Assembly: GCA_004802725.1 (NCBI GenBank)
Contig: SGPM01000092.1
Span: forward strand, 22,481 to 86,480
DNA from: Antrodiella citrinella
Lineage: Eukaryota; Basidiomycota; Agaricomycetes; Polyporales; Steccherinaceae
DNA: 64,000 nucleotides
Reading direction: 5' to 3'
A model generated the notes under the pieces. It made no database searches and was not told where the DNA came from. It was given only the letters and a program-made list of their open reading frames with translations. Shown here in pieces: positions 25,276 through 35,900 of this stretch. Each line of letters begins with the position of its first letter. Position 1 is the stretch's first letter. The position numbers and the translations under genes are program-made.

Positions 25276-26060
25276 ATGGCCTCTATCAATGGCATTCGAA
25301 CCGTTCTGTATGTTCTGTTGGTACGCTGATCCTTGGCGCCTTTGCACAATTGCCTCTCGAATACTGATACGTTCCCAATAGTGGTTATTTGCTGCCGTAC
25401 TACTCGGGCTGTCAGCCCAACGTCTGCACTACACCACCCATCTTCCTGTCGGCGACCCGCTGAACTCAGGAAAACACTTTTACGGTATGTGTAATTTTTT
25501 GCGTCCCGCCTGAGGATGCACTGACCAGGCCATGATCCCCGAAGACCCCATTGTTGCCGAGATAGTTGCTACTACTGCTCTTACTATCCTATGGGTACCG
25601 TTCATGTGAGCGCAAATGCATGAGAAGCTTACATTGCCCTGACGACAGTGGTCTTCATTTCCCTAGCATCCACGTTATCGCCCGTAGCTACGACTACGGA
25701 TATGTGGGCACCTTTGCCGGAGAGATCATCGGACAATTTGTCCTCTTCGTCATGTGGCTAGTGGGAGCTGCGATTGCGACGGTAAGCAGACATTCATATA
25801 AACCTACGCCGCAGTGGTGAAACTCATGTCAATGACGTATGTGGCGATAGACCTTTTGGGGAGACCTCGCATGGTGTCGCTCCTTCCAACAGTGCCGAAT
25901 TCTCACTGCACTCGTCGCGTTCGCGTGGATGGGATTCATCGTTTTGTTCACGCTGCTCATCATCAGTCTCTTGTTCGCCGTGTCCAACGAGGCGTTTGGA
26001 AAGCCGCTCCATGGTCGATACGATCCTCGCGCGAGTAACTATGGTCCCAGAAAGGTCTGA
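25276..26060 (+). CDS. Four-helix MARVEL-like membrane protein
   Basis: Five exons keep frame: 25276-25320, 25382-25484, 25545-25605, 25649-25781, 25851-26060, giving 183 residues. Four hydrophobic segments are seen: TVLYVLLWLFAAVLLGLSAQ, VAEIVATTALTILWVPFI, IIGQFVLFVMWLVGAAIAT and FAWMGFIVLFTLLIISLLFA. The segment MWLVGAAIATTFWGDLAWC resembles the third helix and following loop of fungal MARVEL-domain proteins, which associate with membrane microdomains or vesicle traffic. The C-terminus is short and polar. The family call rests on topology and this one motif. Confidence 0.72.
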
Positions 26061-26584
26061 CGGAACTCCAGCATTCAGCGCATGCACCAGTGCTACGCTG
26101 TTGGGATTTGCAATGAGATCATGTCATCATGGATGGAACATAGGATTGTGTGTATGATTTAGTATAGAAGTTCTCTCAGTTGTTTCAGCGTTTGATATTG
26201 ATGATATGTATCTGTAGTTTACGATGCAAATGTAGTACGAAAGATTTCGATTGTCGATAACATCTCACCTGTTGTGTGTTGCGCGTTGGCGTCTCGGTGA
26301 AACGGAGGTGTGCGCACGAGGCATCTTAGGTTTAGCACAGCTGCAAATTGGAAACCTCAGTCAATCCAGCCTGCGCATTTCCGATTCCTACAAACACCTC
26401 TGGGTCCTGACTAGGACAAGTAACAACCTGGGCTATGTGACTACAACGCCGCGTGACCGAGAGCTTAGTCAAATTCCCTCAACGACCGAGCAACGTACGA
26501 AATGAGACTGTGAATGGACTTCTTGTCCAGATAGTTGATATCGCGGCCTTGGTGCTGGCTTTGTTGACCCGGTCCACTTTGACG
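26061..26584. other. Intergenic, convergent 3' flanks
   Basis: Nothing coding is seen between the MARVEL-like stop and the end of the broken secreted repeat gene. Confidence 0.5.
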
Positions 26585-27582
26585 CTACTCCTGGAACTGC
26601 CCGTCTGAAGACTGATGCTGCTCCTGGTTGTGGCCACCTGGTGATTGATGCTGCTCCTGACCGTGACCGCCTTGAGATTGGTGATGATGAGGAGGAGGGG
26701 GAGGAGGATGACCGTGGTGAGGCTTTGCGTCCGGAGGTTTGGGTGTGCCGCTAGGCTGAACGGCTGCAAAGATCGGAACGACATAGACATTCCATCGGGA
26801 CCCATCGACATGCCGTCGTGCGACTTTGAGCCATAACTGTTAGGTGTGGAGTTAGGCTGGGCGGCTGCGGCTGACGGGGTTGGGAAGGACATAGACATCC
26901 CGTTAGGACCCATCGACATCCCCGACATCACGAGGTCGCGGCGAGCATTCGCGGACGCAGACGCGGAGGGCGTGGAAGAGCTGGAAGAGGTAGAACGATG
27001 ATGGGATTTGGATTTGTCACCAGAGCCACATGCGCAGAGTTTCTCCCCGTTCTGCGTGATCGTGCCATCTGATGAAATGCCGATGTCGACTCCGTTCGAG
27101 ATCATGTGTGACGTCCCGCTTCCAGAGGATGAAGATGACGACGACGACGATGACTATGAAGACGAACATGAATCGGATGAATCGGATGAATCGTCCCCTG
27201 GTAGCGGGGACATGCTCATTCCGTCTGGTCCCATAGACATTCCGTCCATCGTCATAGACATGCGCTTGTCAAGCTCGCTACGCACGTATAAAATCAATAG
27301 CCATTTAGAAAGTCAAACAGAGAGAATACGTACAATTCTTTGACAAGGATTGCTGCCATTTCCGCACGCTTGATACCGTACGAACGCAGAAGGCGATTGA
27401 TACCTCCCGAGAGCGCACCCGAAGGACCAAGGTTCTTAAGAGTGTTGTCTTCGCGGAAAAAGACATAAGAGGGCCTTAAATGAGTTAAGCGCTATCCTGT
27501 AGATATCTCTGGTTAGACATACGCATTGGAAGCGAGAGCCGGTGCTGTAACAGCAGTCAGGAGAAGAGCGATGATGAATCAT
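26585..27582 (-). pseudogene. Broken secreted Met/Gly-, Ser- and His/Pro-rich repeat protein gene
   Basis: Minus-strand frames give, in order: a signal-peptide-like stretch (FIIALLLTAVTAPALASNA), a conserved-looking block (NTLKNLGPSGALSGGINRLL to MAAILVKEL), repeats of the type GMSMGPDGMSMSF, a poly-Ser tract, and a His/Pro/Gln-rich tail ending at 26585 (HHGHPPPPPHHHQSQGG). Three breaks are visible: the signal-peptide frame has TGA directly before it and the nearest ATG (27582) is one base out of phase; TAG interrupts the Ser tract at 27154-27156; and after the last GMSMSF the tail is in another frame, apparently through a 7-nt loss relative to the preceding repeat. The family is not recognised. 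Confidence 0.6.
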
Positions 27583-28340
27583 ACTATATCTCAAAGACAT
27601 CCGGCACTCGTCTTGTTGTTCGCAATCAGGATTAACGTCCAGCATGACCCTGAGATTCGCAGATGTACTTACAGGTAACTTGGGGGCTCCTCTGGGCAAC
27701 GATTCGACTTGGATTACAGGACAGGCGGATGGCGTGGAGAATGACGAGACGTCCAGGTCTGCGGAAGCGGAGGAACTGTTCCTCGCTGGACTTGCTGTAG
27801 GGGATGATGTTGAAAGGTATGCGATAAACACCGCGGCTCATTGTGTCTTTCTGACCGAGGGGTTCAGATACGAGTTCATGCCATGGCGCTTGAAGTTACG
27901 GATTCAAGGAAGACTGGAGAATTTGATAGTCTTCTGACTATCGCAGAGTTCTACATAGTCGGTATTTATTGATACAGCTGAGTTGGATTGTACTGTAAGA
28001 TTCTGGTGATTATGGGAGTTCGAGTGACTCGAATATCCGGGCTTCTGAGAGTCTGATGCCGCAGTGGTAGCGTGCAACAAGACCTTGGAAGAAAGAATAA
28101 TTGTTGTAACCTATAATAACGCATTATTTAACCCTTAACCTTTCGAGATAACAGTGTGAAATCGGTTTCAAATGTAGCTTGAACCATCTCTCCAACTCAT
28201 TTCCTTTGATTCTACCAAGATCTCTATCATGATGGCTTGAATGACATCCTAACGACATTGCATGGCCAACGCAATCGGAAAACGCTCGCAGAACTCAAAT
28301 ACCGGTCAAGCAAGATCATCCTCGAGGCTTGGTTTCCGAC
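27583..28340. other. Intergenic, no gene seen
   Basis: Overlapping open frames on both strands between 27640 and 27940 have no recognised homology, and the rest is AT-rich flank. An out-of-frame ATG at 28262 lies 79 nt upstream of the OXR1 start. Confidence 0.45.
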
Positions 28341-30080
28341 ATGATACCCCCGCACATTCCTCTTCCTTCTTCCAAGAATGAACGTAACAATGACGAGAAG
28401 GAGGATTTGTTTGCGACATTGTTCTCGCCGTCGACCCCGCGGGCTTCACCAACTCCGGGAGCCGCCCCAGACGAGCATTTTGGTGGAGTGTCAAGTCGGC
28501 ACACACGCACGGCCTCCACCGATTCAGACTTTGGTGCTTTCGTCTCGGTTTCGTCTACAGAGCATCCTCTGAACCACATGGTGGAAGAAAGCTCGCCAAA
28601 CGTGCCGTTCAGTCCTTTGCAGAACCTGGAGTTCTACGATCGACTCGCCGAGGATGCGATGGCTGCGACGGAGCGGAATAGGAAAGGAGTGCTGGATGAG
28701 CTGCTGGAGCATGAGGACGATCCGCTGTATTTCTTGCACACTTCCGGCGTGGAGGCACAAGGCCTTTCTGGCATGTCTACACCTATTCCGCCTCCTGGTC
28801 CGCAATCAATCATCGATCTCAGTCCCACTTCGGCGTTTTGGAACTCAAAACCTTTCGCGCAGGAGCGCGAAGAACAACCGAGAGATGAAGAATACGCGGA
28901 GGAGAGACAATCTAGACATCCAACGCGCCATGCGAATCAGACAGAGCCCGCGACCATGCCTACTCCATCCTTTCGAGCTCCATCGATACCACCCTCTCTC
29001 GCTCCAGAATCACCACAAACGCAATCTGTTGTTGCTTCGTCGTCTTTCTCCTCCTCAGCTTTCCCAAAACGCTGGGTCTCGTCACTTCTCTCACGCCCAG
29101 GGGGCCGCCGTGCCGTTTCTGAGGACGACGCAGAGCAGATCTCGACTGCAAATAGACATTCACCGTCCCCTCCGGCATCCGGCATAGTGTCTCACAGCCG
29201 TATGCACTCTTCTACTCTGGACCCGTCGCCTTCTATTACCCACGGCACTCCTTTCGCTTCTGAGCCATTTGTACCGCCATCTGGTGCGCCAGGATTTGCA
29301 GGAGACAGGTCATGGAACACGAGCCAGTTCGAGTTTGACAGGGAGAAATCGGAGAAGAAGAGTGTTCGGCTCATTGGTAGACGGGAGATGACAACACCCA
29401 TTTTAACGACGGTCATTGCTGACCTGGTGAGTCCAAAGATCATCTGTTCAACTCCCGTCCCGTTCACTGATAAAGGCCGTTAGATTCGCCCGCATTTTCC
29501 TGCGCTAGCGCGTCTACCTAGATCATGGACGTTACTGTACAGTCTAGATCAGCATGGTATTTCGCTGAACACACTGTACACGCGATGCGAGTCGCACAAA
29601 GGCAGCGCTGTCGTCATTATGCAGGACTCCAATAACGCGCTGTTTGGTGCGTGGGTAGGGGAGGGGATCCATAACTCTAGAGGATCGTATTACGGCGGCG
29701 GGGAATCGTACGTTATTTCCCTCATGTGTGGATTGCTGAAGGTCGAGCAACGTTTACAGATTCTTGTGGAAACTTCTACCAGAGGCACTCTTACGTGTTT
29801 ATAAATGGACGGCAAAAAACGACTATGTGGCTCTATGTGAACCTGAATACATCTCATTTGGAGGAGGGTATGTACCATTCGTAATGCATCTTGGTGTCCT
29901 TGACTCACGTTGGATCACAGTGACGGACACTATGGCTTATATCTAGATGACACACTTTCCGACGGTTCATCTGCGCCGTGTCCGACTTTCAATAACGAAC
30001 CTCTCTGCTCGGCTGGTCCACGACAGGGAGACAATATTACCTTTGAATGTGTTGGGTTGGAAGTATGGGGGATGGGATAA
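28341..30080 (+). CDS. OXR1: TLDc-domain oxidation resistance protein
   Basis: Four exons keep frame: 28341-29426, 29484-29707, 29760-29867, 29921-30080, giving 525 residues. Residues 1-362 are a low-complexity Ser/Pro-rich region. Residues 363-525 are a complete TLDc domain: HFPALARLPRSWTLLYSLDQ, HGISLNTLYTRC, NALFGAWVGEGI, ESFLWK, KNDYVALCEPEYISFGGGDG and FECVGLEVWGMG at the C-terminus. OXR1 proteins protect against oxidative stress, and TLDc domains act on the V-ATPase in yeast and animals. The open frame begins earlier at a TTG (28329), but the first ATG is at 28341. The domain is intact and ends at the usual place. Confidence 0.93.
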
Positions 30081-30602
30081 TGACTTTCATATTCCTTGGT
30101 TTTTCCTCGTTGTTCCTGTCAGTGTCATACCCATCTCTGCTCCTCACTGTGATATCCGCCCGGACCTGTGTAGCATCTATGTTTGTATTTTGGACATGTA
30201 AGTTATGATTGAGGTTTTTCCTCGAAAGGCTCGAAGCTTGGAAAGTTGGACTTGCTTACGGCTCGGAGGACTGTTATCTACGACACCGAAGCGGGAGACG
30301 CGGCAATCACCGAGATAACTGAAGTTGGTAGGATTCGAATGCGTAAGTTCGAAAAGCTTTCGTCGTTCTTTCCTGAGGTTCCCTTTGACCGATGATTCTT
30401 GGAACACACAAAGAACGCACCATGGGCTCTGGACGACTCCTAATCCCCTTTTTCTCTGAGAGCGAGTGGCCCACAATCATCAACTCGTGACCTCTTGGCC
30501 ACGAGGATGTCCCCGGCCACGAATGTTTCTGGGATATAAGGATGGGCAGCGCAGCGATGTTGATACTCTCTCGTTGATACCTCTTAGCTCTTAATACACG
30601 AG
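30081..30602. other. Intergenic, no gene seen
   Basis: The stretch between the OXR1 stop and the decayed F-box copy has no credible coding frame. Confidence 0.45.
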
Positions 30603-31690
30603 ATGTCTGGTGTCGGTCGTATGGTTGTTCTCTCAAGTCGGTCGGTGGCACTCAAGGACACGCGTAGTAAGTCTATCACCCGAAATTTTGCCCAGTACTT
30701 AGCAGTGACATGTACAGAAGCCTCGCGCATGAAACGCATCAGACGTTTGGGTGATGCTGTTGCTGACTACGACGAGTCTGCAAAGAAGAAACGAAAACCT
30801 GCCAAAAAATTACACTCGACATGGGGTTCCCTTGCCGTACTTTTGGATCAGTCTTTCGATATCATCTTCATGGTGAGACCATTGGTTCTTGATCTGTTTG
30901 TTCGCAGAGAGATTAACATGTGCACAGATTCTCTCTTTGCTTGCGCCTCCTGAGCTCATTGTACTCTCGAGGTCAAGTAAGCAGTTGCGTACATTTCTCG
31001 CGCATCTGACATTGGTATATGGACAGAATCAAGACAACGCCTGGGATACATACCTGATTGCCCTTCGGACATGAGCCTGCATGGGCAATACTCCTATTAG
31101 ACGGGAGTGCATGTCAGGTAGGACGAAATATTGCTTACATGCGTACGGTCTGAATCTAATGGTGCTGCAAGGCGTGTGGTGCTATACCGGTCCTCCAGAT
31201 TAAATTCGCTTTGCGCCGTCGTGTGTGCAATGCCTGTGCAAAATCTCAGTACGTTTCGAGCACTGATACTATTCACATTGGAAGAACACTCATAAGTTCC
31301 CACAGTCTTATCACACCTGACATGTTCGCGCATCGTTTTCCACTGAGATACTCGAGCTTTTTCCATACTCTAGCAAATGTAGGCGTTTTTGAGCTCGTCA
31401 TACACTCCAATCTGATACCGTGCATTATATCAGTAGGAACAACGTATAGCCGTCGCGACGCTGAGAAGAAGGCAAAGAAGCGTTATTGGGATAATGACGT
31501 CCAGCAGTTGCAGAAAAAGCTCTGATGCTACCCAGATGGGGACGCCTCTATCGCGAAAGGACTTGCTTCGAAGAAACAACATGCGAAGTCAAGAGATGCT
31601 CGACACTTGCAAGGATCTGCTTAGATGTGGGGGGGCATTACACCGGAAATGCGGATTGCAGCCGATACACTATGAACGCGTTATAGTCTC
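30603..31690 (+). pseudogene. Decayed F-box/cysteine-rich gene (paralogue of 40173-42673)
   Basis: Blocks line up in order with the intact paralogue. There is a basic N-terminal stretch (KKKRKPAKKLHSTW), an intron, an F-box piece (ILSLLAPPELIVLSRSSKQL matching IFSLLSPRDLVFLSRSSKGL), then GYIPDCPSDMS, then FALRRRVCNACAKS, then KKRYWDNDVQQLQKKL. The frame is broken at least twice: one shift just before GIWTESRQR, and one in the QYSY/LDGSACQ region, where the uncorrected frame hits TAG. A further stop follows QLQKKL. The C-terminal half is missing; the TIR-bounded element begins about 55 bp further on. Confidence 0.75.
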
Positions 31691-31744
31691 TACCTTTCGA
31701 TTTGATCGTATGCTAAACATCTCAGTAAGTTTCGTCTGGTCATA

Positions 31745-32372
31745 TTCACTGCGTTTAGAGCATCCCTCATGGCAGGTCTGCAAGGTCCGGCGAGACCCAT
31801 CTCTGTAGACCCTCTGTCTAGATGAGCCATCCCGCCTGCGGCTAGCTCTGGGCCTCTGGCTCGGTATCCTCCAGTGGACCTCCACAAACCTCTGCACACC
31901 CGTGGCATGGGCTCCCTGTTCGGACATGGTGTAGATATGTTGACTCCGCCTCCTGCCCTCCGCGCCTTCCGCACTTTGATGCAAATCACTGCGCCCCTTG
32001 TGTTACAGAAATGCATTCTTGTCCGCCAATCATGTCAAACAAAATTCTGTCATTCACAGTGTCACCAGTGGGATGAGTTAAAAAATTCTGCGTCATACAT
32101 GTAAGCTATGACTGAGTGTGAGCTGCATTGAGCTCGCGAGATGAGATCCTTATGTGCGGTCGAGCTGAGTCAAGAGATACAGAGACATCCTCGACACAGG
32201 AAAACCAAGGGGTGTGCAGGGATATGCTCGCCGCACCATCATTTTGCTGTGTTTGGTTTCTCGTCACGTATGTGCGCTGAGGTTACTTGATCATGGGGCC
32301 CCATGAGCATGCGCTAGGTTACCGTCATGTTTCTCCCTAACCTGCGATAAGGGATGCTCTAAACGCAGTGAA
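31745..32372. mobile_element. Non-autonomous TIR element (MITE-like)
   Basis: Sequence beginning ttcactgcgtttagagcatc at 31745 recurs in inverted orientation ending at 32372. The inverted repeats run about 33 bp with two mismatches. The 628-bp interval has no credible transposase frame, so it would be a non-autonomous element. No clear target-site duplication is seen, so the exact ends and superfamily are not fixed. Confidence 0.6.
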
Positions 32373-32974
32373 AGTTCGTACCCGCTGACGGCCTATACGT
32401 AGTGATCATGTCATCACCCAATAACATCCGCTAGAGGATGTTGACTACTTCTGGTCGCCTTTTGCTCATCGGATTTTTGAATCTGTGAAGATTCAACTCG
32501 GTCACTAGTACTGCTGATAAGCTACTTTACCACTGCTTCAAGCCTTGTCGTTGTTTCATCAGCTAGTTCCAGTGTGCTGTATATACCATCCATGTAGTAC
32601 CCCCAAAAAGATCAGGAAGACTGAGGCCTTGAGCAAGCCTGAAGGGTGTTCGGATGCTCGGTCTACCCAGGAGGTCCTCATAAACTCAGTGACGGTGAAA
32701 GCAATCTTTGAGATAAACGTCGATGAACTTAGACTCTCACGTCAATTTTGCGGGTGGTTTGACCGAGTTGGAGCATCCGAACAGGCCCTGAAAGAGAAAG
32801 AAAAACGAAGAGTAATACTAACCGCAAGGTAAAGACTCAAAAGGCGTCGAAACGCACTTTACGACCGGAGCTCCGGCTACCGGAAGCCTGGATATCCAGA
32901 AATAGTGTCCTTGAATTTATAATTTGAACTGCAACGTTGAATGTTGACTTGTTTCGCTTTCTACCACCACCACG
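32373..32974. other. Intergenic / 5' flank of the mannosidase gene
   Basis: No coding frame is credible between the right inverted repeat and the mannosidase start codon. Confidence 0.45.
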
Positions 32975-35900
32975 ATGGCGAAAAACGTTCCGGATTACGA
33001 GGAGCTGAACTACGGTACTGGCTCGAAATGGATCAAACACCTCACCAAGAATCGTTTGGATACATTCACTGGCGGTCACTTTGCCGACGTGAACTTGTCC
33101 TCAGTCTTGTTCATCCATCGTCTCGCAGATGAAGACCACGTCAAGTTGGAGGTTTGGAGTGCACCGGGGCTCACAAAGCCCTTCTTTGACGAGGCAATGA
33201 AGCAGAAGTTCAAGCCTGCGAAGAAAGGCGATTCATTTGGGCCATCTTGTGAGTATCATTGTTGCACAGACCTCTAGAAAGATGCTGATACGTTCTAGGG
33301 GTATGCTGTGTCTACTTTCTACCGTCAAACGCTAACGAAAGATATAGACGAACCACTGGTGGAAAGTCACGCTCACAATCCCACAATCCTTTGCGCACTA
33401 CGAACGCGTACAGTGTAAGCGCCCGCCGTCGCACCATCGCTTCAAGTTCAAGCTAACATGAAACTTCTTTAGTCGAATTTGACCCAGGATGCGAGGCCAT
33501 GATTTTCAGCACAGACGGTACCCCTTTGCAAGGTATTACCGGTGGATATGGAGGCGATCGTCGCGTTGAGTACATCATTCCTCCCGAGTCTGTCAAGGCG
33601 GGAAAGCACGCGTTTGTGATCGAGTCCAGCTGCAACGGCATGTTTGGTGTTCCGTGGAATGGCGACACCATCGCTCCCCCCGATGTGAGTGCGATTTGGC
33701 AGGTTGGTTCTGCTCTCGACTGACGTGCAAGCGATATAGATGAACAGATACTTCAAGCTTGATTCTGCGGATCTCGTCGTCCCTGACCAGGAAGCCTGGG
33801 GTCTGTTGGCGGATTTCACCACCCTTCGTGAGATTGCAGATACTTTGCCCGGTAACGGGGCTCTGCAGAACAAGGCGATTACCGTGGCCAACGCGATCAT
33901 GAACGAGTTTGACCAAACCGACAAGTCCAGCATTGGTCGGGCAAGGAAGATTGCGGAGGAAGTCTTCGGTGAGGGTTGGGCAGCGAAGCAAGAGGGCATC
34001 TTTGAGGAGGGCGCACAGAAGCCGCAGGTGTGGGGTATCGGATACTGTCATATTGACACGGCGTGGTAACATACTTCCCTCCTCGCGCAGTACTTCAAAC
34101 TCACATGTCTCTTCAGGTTGTGGCCTTACAGCGTCACCCAGCAGAAGACGGCGCGGTCGTGGTCCACCCAAATTGACCTGATGGATAGGTACCCTGAGCA
34201 CCGTTTCACCTGTACTCAAGCGCAGCAGTTCAAGTGGCTTGAACAGCAGTACCCCAAACTCTTTGAGCGCGTCCAGGCCAAGGTGAAGACCGGACAGTTC
34301 CATCTCGTCGGTGGTTCTTGGGTGGAGAATGACGCCAACATGCCGAGCGGTGAAGCTCTCGCTCGCCAGTTTTTGTATGGGCAGAGGTACTTTGAGAGCA
34401 AGTTCGGCATCCGATGCGATACGGCCTGGCTACCCGATTCTTTCGGATTGACCGGTGCACTTCCGCAGCTCATCAGATTGGCTGGTATGAAGTACTTCTT
34501 CACACAGAAGTTGTCCTGGTACGTCCGTCCCTCTCAGTCAAGTGTCACGTATGTTGACTACGGCTGATAACAGGAATAACATGTGTGTACACCACCAGCT
34601 CATCTCACATTATACACGATAACTGACATCCAATCTCAGCAACGTCTTCCCTCATTCTACATTCAACTGGGTGGGTATTGACGGATCACAGGTGCTTTCT
34701 CACATGACACCAGTCGGTACGTGTCTACCTATTTATCTTGCGTTCGTATGTTGACCTTCGTGTAGATACATATACCGCTCAGGCGACAGTGGGTGACATC
34801 TACAAGGGTGTAACCAATCACAAGGTACATATTTTGACATTTCTGGCATCTCAGCGTGTAACTGAGCCTGTTTCAGAACCTGGAGTCCTCCGAGACCTCA
34901 CTTCTCGTGTTCGGAAACGGAGACGGAGGAGGAGGACCGCTGGCCAAGATGTTGGAGAACGTAAGTTTTATCGGTGATGCGTAGCGGAGCTTCGCTGACT
35001 TTGACTTAGCTGAGACGTATCCGCGCGGCAAGCAACCAATCGCGTGAACTCCCGCCTGTGGATATGGGACATTCGGTGGAGGACTTCTTCGACGGTTTGT
35101 TGAAGGAGAGCAACGGCGGCGAGAAGCTACCGAACTGGAATGGCGAGTTGTACCTTGAGGTGAGCACCGTACCTTCATCCGAAGTTCATATTCTGACCGA
35201 TCTATAGTTCCACCGAGGCACATACACTTCTCATGGTAAGCGTTGTGTAGTACGGCTGCGAATGTTCCGTCTCGAACCACTTGACAGGTTCCATCAAGAA
35301 GGGTAACCGCAAGTCCGAAATTCTACTCCGCGATGTCGAGGTACAACAGTTTCTTTTGCGTGTTCGTCTCGAATTCTGATAAGAGCTTTTCTCTAGCATC
35401 TTGCTACATTGGCGTCTCTGTACAAGCACCACAACTCCAACTACGAGTACCCCAAGGCAAGGATCGATGACTCTTGGGAGAAGGTGCTGTTGAACCAATG
35501 TGCGTACACATGAACCTCTTTCATTCAGTAGATCTATACTGACCCTGAACTTAGTTCACGATGGTGAGTGAACGGTCTTCTTTCGAGATCGAATATGGTT
35601 ACTAAAAAGTTCCAAAGTTCTTCCCGGTTCAGCTATGTAAGTGCCTTCCACAAGTATCAGTAACTCGCCCTCATGACGTTTCCCTCCAGTGGCATGGTGT
35701 ACGACGATGCCGAGAAGCTTTACGCTGAAGTCCGTCAAGATGGCGAGAAACTCATTGAGGAGGCCTTGAGCACCCTTTTCCCCAAAGCCCTTCACCTCGC
35801 GGACCCTGCCGTCAAGTCCCTCTCTGGACGCGTGATCGGATACAACACGACTTTCTTACCCCGCAGGGACGTGATCGCTTTCCCCGTGACTGGCGCCGCT

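Noticed and set aside
31745..32372. Assignment of the TIR element to CACTA or hAT superfamilies
   Set aside because: The ends resemble neither convincingly and no target-site duplication of the expected size was found.
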